Notes: generated by a model from the letters alone, not told the origin. A DNA stretch of 64,000 nt from Hyalella azteca (GCF_000764305.2 NW_025944795.1:63838-127837), one strand, 5' to 3'. Counted from the stretch's first letter, positions 1 through 11,363 are shown. Made by a program: numbers and translations.

Positions 1-341
1 CAACTGCTTAAACAATATTTTCTGCCAATGTTGATGAGTGTTAATCTTCAATCAGCATGTGCCACTCAACACTGGTATTGATGAATCACTGGATAATTTC
101 GATATTGTTTCAGTAAGAATGAGGCAGTAAAAAGCGTCCTTTGTTTATACAAGGAAAAGAGATTTCCAGATATATGGAAGTTATTTTCAATTAACTCTTG
201 CACATTACAATTAAATCAAACACATGGAAAAAATCTCAGAACATCCTACATTGACTACAGGTAATTTTTGTAACTTTTTTATTCGCGGGGTAATATGAAA
301 GTTCTTTTATAAATGGCCTTTGGTCTACACATCAGCCTCAC
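1..341. other. Intron of the Tie-like gene
   Basis: AT-rich sequence between the last visible exon and the left edge; I see no exon or repeat in it. Confidence 0.5.
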
Positions 342-449
342 CCCGTAACATGGTTGCCAGGCTCCAGCGTCCCTTCGTCGTCGCGGGGCGACCAGGCCCG
401 CAGCGCCACGGCGCAGGCGGTGTTGCTGCAGCTGAGCTCGGCTGGGGCC
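342..449 (-). CDS. Tie-like gene exon 10: second Ig-like domain (partial)
   Basis: The acceptor GCGGTTCAG opens in phase 2 and the donor GTGAGG closes in phase 2. It encodes APAELSCSNTACAVALRAW, an Ig B-strand cysteine followed by the C-strand tryptophan. The exon is strongly GC-rich in an AT-rich setting. The gene continues beyond base 1. Confidence 0.55.
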
Positions 450-3400
450 CTGAACCGCGGCAAGTTCAGAGGGCGGCTACCTAGCGGCGCAAAGCATGTG
501 GAACATTTTTTATTAAATGTGCAAAAATAACGAGAAATTTAAAATACTAGATTAGTTTGACATGATGTCTTGTATGTCAGGGCCGAGGGCCGAGTAATTA
601 CAATAAATCCTATAAATGATTTAATTTTATTAACTTATGAAATTTTCTGGCGTTTTAAATCGAAAATAATTTCTACGATTAGCATTTAGAAATGTGTTAT
701 CTGAAACGAGTCGCTCAAAGTATATTGATTACAAGAATATTTTTGTAAGGCTTCATATTTTTTATATTCTTTCATCTATCTCACTCTATGTTCTGTCTGG
801 ATATTTATGTATGAATGTTAAATATAATAGCAATAGGTTTCGTAGAGCAATATTAGAATTTCTTTCTCAAGGACGAGAGGCAAAAGACGCAAGATAGGTA
901 CAGCTTCCACGGACGTTGGAACGCACCCTATGAGTACAGGGATTTGCGGGCTACTGGGGGCATGTCCAGACTCGGAAGTGACGCTCGAGGTAAAATCTCA
1001 GTGGTTATTTTAATTATTATTTCCTCATTCTTTATATGTGCTCATTCGGAGTATTTCACAATTATTTATTACCAACGCTCACATGGCTAGACATCAGGGG
1101 CTGGATAATTTACAACTGATATTGTTGGCAATTTTCTGCAGACGATAACATTCTCTCCTGCATATACGTATAAAATCTTTCTTCAATGTGTAAAATAAGG
1201 CACTGGTAGAACTTGAGAACCGACAACTCCATTATTTCTAATCAGGAGGACAAATTACTCTTTACAAACGAATAAATTACTTGAACTTGTACTATAGACA
1301 CGAACTTGCATCGCAGAGCGCAGGGTCCAGGCAGCCGTGCGTGCATCTGCCGTCGCCGGCATCGCAGACCCCGTCCTTGCAGTAGCGGCAGGACAGCGCG
1401 CAGTCGGGGCCGTAGCGCCCAGGGGGACACTCTGTGTTGGGGTTCATACATCATCCTACCACTTTAGGATCTTGAATTGAAAATAGTTACATCTATCCCA
1501 AGAAGGGAAAAATGAGTGTGTCGTAGAATGTTAGAAAAATGTAGGGGGAAATGAATTAAAAATTCTGCGTTCGTTTCATTGGGAAAAACAAAATTGTAGC
1601 ATATTTGCGTTACGTAAAAGTCTCGTATTAATGTTAAGTTGTATGTTTGTATTTATGACAAGCTGAATGTGGCTGCGTCAGAAGTAAGTGGTTTGTATTG
1701 GTTGCTGAAAGGCAACCAATTTACAATTCGTTGATTTTTAACAATTTTCGGAGCGATTTTTTATCGATGAGGCACCATCGTATTTTGTCCGCAAACATAA
1801 TACAATATGTCTTGTAAATTTTTACTCGCTAGGCATCATATTATGTACGATTTAATAAAACAGTTAAGGGATTCTGAACATGAAAATAGGTTGTTAATAT
1901 TCAATCAGGTTGAAAATTGGTTGATATATATTCATGCTAAATCAGGCGTCTCAATTTTAATGATTAGAATGAGACGTAATATTGACACCGGACACTTAAG
2001 TACGCCAAATGACCAAATTTGACCTAACGATTCCCGAGATCTAAACGTGTTGGTGGTAAATTGAATACAAATAATCGGGATGAAGAAATTCAAAACATAT
2101 ATTTAAACTTGTTTCTGAACCAAATCTATCGTTTTCAGGCGTGATTGGCATAACTGCGAAAAAATTTTAAGCACTTATTAGTATTTCTTGTGAATTATAC
2201 TCTAGTGACATATATTCGGGGAGAAACTTTGAGCTTTTATCGATTCCCCTTCAGCTTTGGTTCCAAATTATTTCGACTTGGTGTAATTGCTAAACCTGCA
2301 GTTAGGCAACAAACATTACTTCAACATCACATTATTTTCATGCCTTTGAAGGAAAACAAATTAGATTCAGTTATTCAAGAGGATGCTCTTCAGCCCAATG
2401 ATGCAGTTGAGCATCAAATATTTGTCCTCAGTCCAAATTTCTTTAAAAGACAGAATGCAAATCAAAATTAAATGCATCTGCTCTCTCCGTATCACCCTGA
2501 CCAGAGTCGCAGTTGGGCGCCTGGTATCCAGGCAGGCAGGAGCAGCCCTTCGGGTCGTGGATGCAGAAGGTGAGCCCCGCGCAAGACGGCGTGGATGACC
2601 AGCGCAGGTGCAGCATTCCCCAGAGCGGGGATGACATTCCCCAGAGTTGAGGCAGTCCGGGCACCACTGGGCACAGTCCATGCCAAAGCGATGCTTCGGG
2701 CAACCTCCGAGAAATTAAACAGAATTATTTAATGATGATGAACATCATCAATGTCAAATTTAATTTCGCATTCGATGAAAATTGATTTATTTACACCATC
2801 ATTTCATTGGAATTTTAACTGAGTAAATGGGACATAATACAAAGACTCCTGTTAGAAAAGACAATTTCACCACAGTTTTAACGATTTTCGAAGAGTACCG
2901 CATTACAAAACGTTCCACAAATTTCAGAGTCAAAAGTGTGTGTGATTTTATCAAAGAAAAATATGCAAGAGATGTGTGAATTATTTTACGCGTTCATTCT
3001 CAAATTACTCAATTGCATCTGATCGGGTTTAACAATTATTATTTCACCGTTAACCGTGCAGGAATTAAATTGTCGAAGAATTGGCTCTAGATGACATATT
3101 GAATAACCCAAGAAAACTGAAATGAAGATACGAAGAGAAATGTTCTACGATGAATATTTTCAAAAGCTCAGGAACTCGGAAGATTTGCCTTCTTACTCGT
3201 GCAAATTTATCTAGAGCTGAGTGACAGTAATTGATCTCGAACATCAAGTTAAACCACATAAATAATCAGTAATTTCTAATAAATGCAGTTAAAACTATAT
3301 AATAAATGAGTAATTCCGAATAAATATCGAGCTGGTAATTCAACAGCTAAAACTATATAGTCAATCAGCAATTACTAATAATTATCGAGTAACTAAGTCA

Positions 3401-6400
3401 ACAGTTGAGACTGTACCTCTCTATAAATTCGCTGTTTCTGAATTATAAACTAACGTACAACGGAAGATGAAGCACTGGGTTTCGAAAGAAATTCATTCAT
3501 TTTTTAATGCACCAAATTATGTTAAACTTGATGAACAGAGAAGAGGTGAGCCACAGCCTTTGTTGAGAATTGAGAGGGGAACCCAGCCAAGACCTACACC
3601 TCGAGAGGGGCTAGCTGGGCTAAACTTTCATCATCGAAGAACAGACTGGGAGGCCATGGGGAACGAACTCCTCGAAATTGACTGGAGATCTGAGTTCCTG
3701 GAATTAAACGCCGAAACAATGTACAACAAACTATGCGAAGTATTACTGCAGGTATGCGTGCGTCACACACCGGAAGATGTGTATAAGAGACAGATTAAGG
3801 ACCAGTTTTTNTAGTGATAGTGATGGTTAGTGATAGTGATGGTTAGTGATAGTGATGGTTAGTGATAGTGATGGTTAGTGATAGTGATGGTTAGTGATAG
3901 TGATGGTTAGTGATAGTGATGGTTAGTGATAGTGATGGTTAGTGATAGTGATGGTTAGTGATAGTGATGGTTAGTGATAGTGATGGTTAGTGATAGTGAT
4001 GGTTAGTGATAGTGATGGTTAGTGATAGTGATGGTTAGTGATAGTGATGGTTAGTGATAGTGATGGTTAGTGATAGTGATGGTTAGTGATAGTGATGGTT
4101 AGTGATAGTGATGGTTAGTGATAGTGATGGTTAGTGATAGTGATGGTTAGTGATAGTGATGGTTAGTGATAGTGATGGTTAGTGATAGTGATGGTTAGTG
4201 ATAGTGATGGTTAGTGATAGTGATGGTTAGTGATAGTGATGGTTAGTGATAGTGATGGTTAGTGATAGTGATGGTTAGTGATAGTGATGGTTAGTGATAG
4301 TGATGGTTAGTGATAGTGATGGTTAGTGATAGTGATGGTTAGTGATAGTGATGGTTAGTGATAGTGATGGTTAGTGATAGTGATGGTTAGTGATAGTGAT
4401 GGTTAGTGATAGTGATGGTTAGTGATAATGATCGTTAGTGGTAGCGATGGTTAATGAGTGATGATTTTTTGAGGTAACGATGGTTAATGAGTGATGATAG
4501 TATCAGTGAAAGTTAGTGATATTTATGGTTAGTGAAAATGATCGTTAGTGATCGTGATAGTTAATGAGTGATGATTTTTAGAGGTAGCGATGGTTAATGA
4601 GTGATGATAGTATCAGTGAAGGTTAGTAATAGTGATGGTTATAGTGATAGTGATCGTTAATGATCGTTAGTGATCATGATAGTTAATGAGTGATGATTTT
4701 TGGAGGTAGCGATGGTTAATGAGTGATGATAATATCAGTGAAGGTTAGTGATAATGAGTAAATTCTCCACAAAGCAGTATAGGTTGTCCGGCTAAATTAT
4801 ACCTCCCTCAATTGGCATTGCATATCAAACGCGTCACAAGCCAGATATCATGCAGTGCTAGCCGACTGAAGGCGCCTGTATTTCCCTGCTTTTCAGTTTT
4901 TCAAGTCACTGTTGCATTTCTGGACTGTAAGATGCACATATATTTTGCTTGTGAACTGGGTATCGTGTCATTGTTTATAGATATTTGAGCTATGCCTGTA
5001 TTTAACAGTTTATTCAAAACGTTAATAAGTTTTGATGGGAATCAAAATTGTGATTGTGAAGAAGAAGTAAGTTAGCTTGCTTACCCTAGTTATGCAGTAA
5101 ATTTTGATATTTTTGGCTTACTTTTCTGCTTTTCAAATCGTATTTCTTTAGTCATACCATAATGCCTTTAACCTGACGAATAAAAATTAGCGATGCCTGT
5201 AACCTGATGCTATGCTCCTGTCAACTTATATTAAAATACGATAATGGGCCCACATACTGACGCTGACCACGTCTCCTCTGCTTTTTTTTATCAGTCGTCT
5301 GTACTAGCTAGTGGTAAATAACATGTGTCGTGTGTCTACAGCATTAACTGTGGCTGCGACGCCACGACGTTACTTCAACAGCCGATTTAACACTCAATCT
5401 ATAAGGGGCATGTACTGAACACTAAGACAATTATAGCCAATAGTAATATTGTTTACAAGTTAATAGTGTTACCCGCAAGTAAGTTCATATACTTGGCAAC
5501 AACTTCTACTATTCTCTCGTCTGTTGCCACTAGTGTGCATTTCGATGCCACAAAAAGACTAGTTAGGTGTTAATATCTTTTTCAGATATTATTATGCTTC
5601 AAGCTCCTTTAATTTCTCTAGTTATTCATTATGATCACCGTTAAATCAGTAGTAGATTAAAAAATTGAATGGGAGAAGTTTGGTTGTGGTGGGAATGGCT
5701 GATGGCAGTTCTGTCCAATTCTAAATGACGAAAGCTTCTACGAAATAATGAGATCTGTTGTGAACATGGCAAGTATAGCAGAGTCCTGTTATGACAGATG
5801 CTAGTAACGACAACTGTTTGGAGGCTTATCAATGTTATTTCACTCATTTCAGATAAAAGATGTAAACTGCTTTTTGAATATTTCCTCACTTCTCACGATG
5901 AGTCGCACATAAGACTCGTCGGCCGCCTTGGTGCCGCGAAAGCCATAGATGCCCGCGTGTTCATCAGAAAGAGGTCCTAGGGACAAGTTCAGCATTTCCG
6001 GAACGCGGGGAAGTCGATTCACAGTCACTGTCTGAGGTATGCCCTCCCAGGTCAAGTCATCACCCACACTCTTGGTCACTGTCGATGACGGGGGCGTGTA
6101 GGTGTCTGCAACATGAGCAAATTCTGATGGACCGAGTTTTTTTTAAATATTTTTCTACACCATTAGTTGATATGAGTAACGAAGTTTCGTATATTTTTGT
6201 GGGAAACTAAGCACGGTGTGAATGTAATAATTATACATTAACGATATCTATTCTACCGCTCTTAGAGAAGATGGGTTATGGGATTAAAAAAAATTATTAA
6301 AAAAACTCAAATTGAATTTAAAAAATTATTGTTATTATAATTATTAATAGTAATTACTAAGAAATTAAAATTAATATTATGAATCAACAAATTGTGCAGT

Positions 6401-9400
6401 AAAAATTACCAAAGTGTGCAGTTCTCGGGTAACTTGTACTGAGAGTTTGAGAGGTTGTATGCTCCGGCAAGAAAATGTCAAGCAATAACTCTTATCAACA
6501 ACTGATTGGAATGCATGAACAGAAGCACAAATGAACTTTTTCGAGGTTTTGTCGGTGAACCTGTACGATTCCGGAAAATGGATTTCCGTTAACTAGCCAT
6601 AGATTTTTTGCAATACCTACCATAATAAATTTAAATGTTTACAGAAGTCATTATTAAAACATTGGCGATGTTTCTAGTTGCCATATTTACGAACAAATGA
6701 AGAGAAATCATTTTCTCTTCTCACGGACTAGACGAAGTTTTTGAAAATTAATACGCTCCTACTTCTCTATATTATAATGTTTCGACGAATATAATGTTAT
6801 AATGTTTCTGACCTACGAATTTTAGAATCTTTATATATTTTCAAACAGAAACCCAGTTTAAATGCAGCATTCAGTTCCTATCCTATAGAAATTGTAAATA
6901 GATAGTACCCTCTCTACATGTTACCTCATTTTTATTTCTGTTATCTTCGATTTTAGTTCTAATGTCCTCAAGTTTAGGTGAATTGTTTGAATATGAATTT
7001 TAGGCTACTAATTGTTTGTACCTGTGTTTAAGGTTTTGAACTGACGATGGAGCTGGACTCCGAAACGTTTTCGCTTATAAGAAATGGTGAACTTTTTGGC
7101 TATTTTCTTTACTTTTAAATTCCTGATAATGTTTCGATGGTTGGCTGCACCGGTAAAAGTTATGCAAGGTTTTTTTACTTTATTATATTTTATATGAATA
7201 CGATACACACTACCATTACATTAGAAAATAATGAACTGAAATACATGCATTTTATTCGTTGACAACTACTGACCGTCCACTTTGCCGAAGATGCCAGTGA
7301 CGTCGTGCTCAGGCTGGTCGCTGAGACACCTCAGCACTCGAGTGTTGTGAATGGCATTGCTGGTTGCGGTCAGGTAGTCAGAGGCTGTCGTGATTTCCAG
7401 GGATATGAGAATTGCCGTGAAGATCTTGTAGTCCCAGCGAGTGAAATACGGAAATGGCAACTGCGTGCCACTCGAGGCCGGAATGCAAGCCACGGTTATG
7501 GATACCGACGTACGAGTGCAGTATTTTCCTGTTACGTAAGTGCATGACTGGTGGTTGTTGTTGTGTACCATGATGACGGCGGTGCCTGTTAGCTTTGTTT
7601 CTGTTGGAATTATCAAGCACGAGACAAATTATGAAATTTTTATCATGCATTAGCTTAAATTTCACCACTTTGCCGTAATGAACCTTATATTATGCTTTTT
7701 TTGGTTAGATCTAAGTAGGAAAATTTCACGTAAAATATTAGCACATCTCTATGGCATTTTTTTGCGCAAACTACTCGTTTTTTTTGCTTGACTGAAAATA
7801 CAAACAAATTTATATATATATTTTGCGTAATATCTATTATGCAAGCATTTATATCTTATAAACTATAAATTGCCAATGCCATTAAATGAATTTGCCATTC
7901 ATGAAATATCATGTGTACCTTCAGCTACAATCTTTGGTATTTACCTAGAAAATTTAAAAGTACCTAATTATTCAAGGTCAGCTATGTTTCTTTTCTACAC
8001 TTTCTTGAAATGCAAACTGGCACCATTTAAGATAAAATAAGTAAAAATAATAATTGAAATAAGATATTATAAGAAAATGAGATAACAATGCCTATAAAGG
8101 ATATTATCACCGAGCGGTGGCCTCACCTGAGGTTGTTGGGTAGGATATTTCACTGAAACTGAACGATTGTTGATTTGGTCTGTAAAAATTGTGGCGTTTA
8201 TTAGGATAAATCTGCACGCGCTATCTAAAAATTTAAATATTTATCCATTTATATTGAAGATTCCATTATCGACTTCTTTTCTTACAAGACACGTTTTTTT
8301 TGGGTGGAGCTCTGTCATTTAAAGTGCAACAACAGCAATTGTAAAAAATCTGTTTTACTGTCTTATTGCGTAGACTAGCCATTGATAAATAGAAGCAAGT
8401 ATATACAAGCAATAGCAATATTGTTCTACAGTTTCTTAACATGAAACATAACTCCAATAAACTAACGTAAATATCTTTCACTGAAAATATAATATTCAGA
8501 TATAACCACCTGTAATGAAAGGTATCATTTATTTTATCCATGACTGCACGATTAATGTCTTGCAAGCATCACTCACTTATATATCTCAAGATGGTCAATA
8601 TCTTCCGAAATGAGCAGTTTGCCAGAGAAGAAAATGATCCCAGTAGTGATGTAATGTCAAAAGTTTCTAAAACAAACACGATTTTAGACACTACGTGAAT
8701 AAATTCTTGATTAACAGTCTTTGCTTTTATTAAATAACAAGTCTTTACTCACGATAAGTCCTTGTATTTCGACACAACGCGATTACGGATTGTGCCCACG
8801 AAGCTGTCGGTGGCCGTCGCAGATGTGAAGGCGACCGCCTTGTCCTCCCCGGCCCGCAAGACGCCGGCGTGGAGGGCGGCCAGACACACCGGGGAGCTCT
8901 GCCACGTTCAGCTCGGTCAGAGCAGCAGTTACAAAGTTGAATGTCTTACCGTGGGTTCTAACATGAACGAAATTGTCTTTTGCAACTGCATGACAGGCCG
9001 ACTAAGAAACATTTTAGAGAAACATAATAGTTGTAAATAATAAGTAAATAATAATAATACTGATGTTACATTTTTATTTAAAACCTTATTCGCAGACGTG
9101 GAACGCCAATTTTCCAACGACGCTGCGTTCACTTTGAATTTCTGTGATTGCGCTCAGGGATCGATTTTTGCTTGCAAATTCATGAAACAAATAAAGTGCT
9201 ATAAGGATAAAAATCATGTTCACTATTGGGATAATTGTTTCGATATCGAAAATCACCATCCCAAATCTAACCCTCTGATTGATCAAATAATGGAATTAAA
9301 ACCTCAATATCCGACCATAATTTTACATCCGAACATGATTGATATTTTAACTTCAAGTATCCCGTGCCTTAGTGACATAAACTCTTTACTTTTCAGTAAA

Positions 9401-10767
9401 TGGGCCAATAAAATTGTCTCTTTTCCAACCTTGGCAAACGCTTTTGTAAAACGCCATCCATAAATTCATATCCCTACTGAACAAAATGAAAATAATAATT
9501 GGAAAACAGTGATAAATAAATCGATAAAAGTAATATATAGTAACCACAGACGCGAGAAAACAAAATTAGTGCCTATGCGTTCAAGATTTTAGTGACCTTT
9601 TGAAATATCAAAACCAGACTTCTCCCGAAATTCCGAAAAGCCTTGTATGTGATTGACTGATTGGCTAGGAATTGCATTTTCTTCAGACTGAAAGCATATC
9701 ATTGCTGCCATGCTGTTAATTTCTCTCACCCCGTCATAAATTAAAGTGCCTGTAACGTCTGATCCCCCGCCGTATGCCTCGGAGTAGGACTGGTTCCGCC
9801 ATGTCGTGCACGAGCCCGGGCACCTGATGCAAAGTTGGAGAAAATAGTTCAGCCAATATTGTGTTCAGTGAATTATATTTCTGAAATTACTCTATTGCAT
9901 CATGAAATAGTTCGGTCAATATTGTGTTCAGTGAATTATATTTCTGATATTACTCTATTGCTTCATGAAATAGTTCGGTCAATATTGTGTTCAGTGAATT
10001 ATTTTTCTGATATTACTCTATTACTTCATGAAATAGTTCAGCCAATATTGTGTTCAGTGAATTATATTTCTGAAATTACTCTATTGCTTCATGAAATAGT
10101 TCGGTCAATATTGTGTTCAGTGAATTCTATTTCTAAAATTACACTATTGCTTCCTGAAATACACGAACTGTATTGGTCACGTGACTTGGTCACTATTTCA
10201 GAAACATCATTGGTAGTTTTGGATATTTTAATTCGGGCTATAAATAATGTTTTACCCAGTTTTATTTCTTAAAGCAATTCGACTAAATGTGGTTAACGTA
10301 TGAGACTTCATTGAACTTGTTTCCTCTATTTCATGAGTTGTATATGTGGTTTTGGCAGACTGTCAAGTTAGATTGACATTTGGTACCAACATTAAATATC
10401 ATTGAGATTTTTTTTCTATCAAATACTATACCACTCACTTATTGGTGCCAGCGGCCTCTAATTCAATGTTATTTCAATAATGACCTATTCTTTATGACAT
10501 GCGTTACCTTGCATGTCACTGTGCCTCGCTCTAATAACTTCTGCTACCAAACAACCAAAGATATTATAACTCCAGCATTCAAATCCTATCTACCTGTTCT
10601 TATCAATGCCATTCATAATAGTTATGACTTCATTCCCCTCACCAGTGACTGGTGCCGGCACTGTTCCCAAACGTTGTCGCGCACGCCTGATCAGCAGCAG
10701 GCGACTGCGCCGTTGCGGCCGTGAGGCACAGCAGCGCCAGGCACAGCGCCTTCTCAGGCACCCTCAT
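342..10767 (-). CDS. LCCL / Ig / EGF receptor-like gene, Tie-like (5' part, continues off left edge)
   Basis: Ten coding exons read on the minus strand: 10767-10643, 9823-9730, 8898-8753, 8179-8127, 7600-7274, 6105-5890, 2704-2503, 1431-1306, 996-927, 449-342. Apart from one surplus base inside 2704-2503, every junction joins in matching phase, giving about 488 residues. Order of parts: signal peptide, LCCL domain, short linker, Ig-like region over two exons, three EGF-like units, start of another Ig-like domain. The segment with EHAGIYGFRG then VRLIVRSC, the EGF phrase CIHDPKGCSC and the following Ig follow the plan of Tie angiopoietin receptors. An LCCL domain at the front is not part of vertebrate Tie. 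No kinase or membrane segment is visible, so receptor tyrosine kinase identity is inference. It could instead be a secreted matrix or adhesion protein. Confidence 0.72.
927..996 (-). CDS. Tie-like gene exon 9: start of second Ig-like domain
   Basis: A 70-nt exon, phase 1 to phase 2, with a poor acceptor (CCACTGAG) and donor GTGCGT. It reads through SGHAPSSPQIPVLIG, a typical entry into an Ig strand, and joins in frame to APAELSCSN of the next exon. The plus strand here is also open, so the strand rests on phase and fit. Confidence 0.45.
1306..1431 (-). CDS. Tie-like gene exon 8: EGF-like unit
   Basis: A 126-nt phase-1 to phase-1 exon with CPPGRYGPDCALSCRYC then GVCDAGDGRCTHGC, a laminin/EGF-like cysteine ladder. 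The acceptor reads CCCAACACAG; the donor GTTCGT is weak. If the donor is skipped the frame reaches a stop eight codons later, so a short truncated form is possible. Confidence 0.65.
2503..2704 (-). CDS. Tie-like gene exon 7: EGF-like units, frame interrupted
   Basis: The 5' half reads CPKHRFGMDCAQWCPDC then SGECHPRSGEC in the frame set by the previous exon. The 3' half reads CAGLTFCIHDPKGCSCLPGY in the frame demanded by the next exon. The two frames differ by one base, so the 202-nt exon has one base too many (or two too few), at roughly 2585-2610. No room exists for an intron. Either a sequencing or assembly error or a disabling indel. Confidence 0.62.
3467..3774 (+). mobile_element. Non-LTR retrotransposon fragment
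   Basis: Open frame in the Tie-like intron. The block RRTDWEAMGNELLEIDW followed by MYNKLCEVLLQVCVRHTPE has the look of the linker between endonuclease and reverse transcriptase in jockey/CR1-type elements. The frame ends abruptly where a sequencing adapter begins at 3775. A short fragment only. Confidence 0.6.
3775..3793 (+). other. Tn5/Nextera mosaic-end adapter sequence (assembly artefact)
   Basis: AGATGTGTATAAGAGACAG is an exact match to the 19-bp transposase mosaic end used in Nextera libraries. In the overlapping frame it translates to DVYKRQ, a known contaminant peptide. It sits 18 bases before an N and a long tandem array, so the join here is artificial. Confidence 0.93.
3812..4427. 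repeat. 16-bp minisatellite
   Basis: About 38 nearly perfect copies of TAGTGATAGTGATGGT begin right after the N at 3811. The copies are so uniform that the array is probably collapsed or extended arbitrarily by gap filling. Confidence 0.95.
4428..4765. repeat. Degenerate higher-order continuation of the 16-bp array
   Basis: Longer units of roughly 120 bp built from the same GTTAGTGAT words, with GATGATTTTT, GGTAGCGATGG and AGTATCAGTGAA inserted. Three units can be followed. They are likely the older edge of the array. Confidence 0.8.
4766..5889. other. Intron sequence of the Tie-like gene
   Basis: Non-repetitive AT-rich sequence, slightly richer in GC at 4790-4900 and 5240-5400. I see no exon with matching phase. 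Confidence 0.4.
5890..6105 (-). CDS. Tie-like gene exon 6: Ig-like domain end
   Basis: The acceptor CATGTTGCAG opens in phase 1 and the donor GTGAGG closes in phase 1; 216 nt. The stretch LGPLSDEHAGIYGFRG is the Ig D-x-G-x-Y region (here EHAGIY), and VRLIV is the final strand before the EGF block. The same order, Ig strand then RLIVR then Cys, is seen in Tie receptors. Confidence 0.72.
7274..7600 (-). CDS. Tie-like gene exon 5: first Ig-like region
   Basis: A 327-nt phase-1 to phase-1 exon, from acceptor TTCCAACAG to donor GTCAGT. It encodes about 109 residues with cysteines in HQSCTYVTGKYC, VACIPAS and VLRCLSDQ. By position and by the next exon this should be an N-terminal Ig-like fold, but sequence identity alone is weak. 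Long open shadows on both strands overlap it. Confidence 0.6.
8127..8179 (-). CDS. Tie-like gene exon 4: short Ser/Gln-rich linker
   Basis: A 53-nt exon between an AATTTTTACAG acceptor and a GTGAGG donor. It is supported because it converts the phase-2 end of the LCCL exon into the phase-1 start of the Ig exon. It reads SPNQQSFSFSEISYPTTS, with no domain of its own. Confidence 0.6.
8753..8898 (-). CDS. Tie-like gene exon 3: second half of LCCL domain
   Basis: The exon opens in phase 0 with SSPVCLAALHAGVL, the signature core of LCCL domains (S-x-VC-x-AA-x-HAG). It continues to FVGTIRNRVVSKYKD, the conserved G-x-x-RN-x-x-x-S end of the domain. The donor GTGAGTAAAG is near-consensus; the exon ends in phase 2. 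The acceptor has a weak pyrimidine tract, but both reading frame and family match fix it. Confidence 0.78.
9098..9592 (+). pseudogene. Unrecognised single-exon ORF with one in-frame stop, antisense in a Tie-like intron
   Basis: One frame stays open for about 164 codons except for a single TAA at 9461-9463. The first part has motifs DCAQGSIFACKFMKQIKC and KPQYPTIILHP; after the stop it continues IHIPTEQNENNNWKTV to a TAG at 9590. Composition is protein-like, and the sequence lies between the two LCCL exons on the opposite strand. I do not recognise the family. A transposon- or virus-derived insertion that has picked up a stop is the simplest reading; chance in AT-rich DNA is unlikely but possible. 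Confidence 0.35.
9730..9823 (-). CDS. Tie-like gene exon 2: first half of LCCL domain
   Basis: The acceptor reads TTTGCATCAG and the donor GTGAGA. The 31 codons begin CPGSCTTWRN and end DVTGTLIYDG. This matches the LCCL opening, in which a CP..C motif is followed by a V.GT..Y stretch. The exon ends in phase 0. A 63-bp minisatellite starts about 18 bp upstream of its acceptor. Confidence 0.75.
9842..10157. repeat. 63-bp minisatellite beside the LCCL exon acceptor
   Basis: Five units, period 63, recognisable by TTGTGTTCAGTGAATTATAT. Because 63 is a multiple of three the array is open in frame and mimics a 21-residue protein repeat. It starts about 18 bp from the splice acceptor of the first LCCL exon. 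Confidence 0.92.
10643..10767 (-). CDS. Tie-like gene exon 1: signal peptide
   Basis: The ATG at 10767-10765 opens a frame starting MRVPEKALCLALLCLTAATA, a classical signal peptide with probable cleavage after TATA or TATAQ. The exon ends in phase 2 at a GTGAGG donor (low-coordinate side of 10643). The G that opens the next exon completes a Trp codon. The exon is much richer in GC than its surroundings. The next exon begins within the LCCL domain. Confidence 0.75.
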
Positions 10768-10780
10768 CCCGTCGCTCTGA

Positions 10781-10788
10781 TGACGTCA
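10781..10788. promoter_or_regulatory. Perfect CRE-type palindrome upstream of the Tie-like start codon
   Basis: TGACGTCA, the consensus cAMP-response element, lies 14 bp upstream of the initiator ATG on the minus strand, next to an ACGCGT palindrome. Eight-base palindromes occur by chance, so the regulatory role is inference from position. Confidence 0.3.
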
Positions 10789-11363
10789 CGCGTGTAACTT
10801 GCGGTCTTCACTGATACTTTTATTGAAGAATGGTTATACTGATAGAGACTATCAACATAATTCAACTTAATTGAAGTATTGATTTTAAAATGAAATTTGA
10901 TGTGTCATGTGAATAAACTAAAACAATGTAATAAAACTATTGATTGAAGATAATCGCGATGGTTAATAACGAATCAGTTCCGCATTATACGATTGGCATT
11001 GCAATACGTGAAAAGAACCAATAATTTGCAAAAATTCTGATTTCCAACATTATAAAACAAAACATGAGGAATATCTTGAAACATATAAGGCCATGAAAAC
11101 AATATATAGCTCAAGATTCAGTTGTAGAAGTTCAAGGAAGGGAAATAAATCAGAAAAACGAATGGCCTGTTACAGAATTTCGAAATTTTTCATGCATGTT
11201 ATATATATCGAAACAGCACCAAACTCAAATTCATGAGAATATATGATTGAAAAATTCTTGTTCTTGTTCACGTGTCCAAAGACCAGAATTCATTCATTTA
11301 CGCCAAATCAACTTTACTTAAACAAATGATCAACAGATCTCATGGTCAGAAATTATTTCGATT

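Noticed and set aside
900..991. Plus-strand exon reading FHGRWNAPYEYRDLRATGG with a GTAAAA donor
   Set aside because: The acceptor side lacks a pyrimidine tract, and the minus-strand reading fits the receptor gene in phase on both sides.
9835..10272. 145-codon plus-strand ORF with 21-residue repeats
   Set aside because: It is read-through of a 63-bp minisatellite; unit length divisible by three keeps it open. No conserved non-repeat part.
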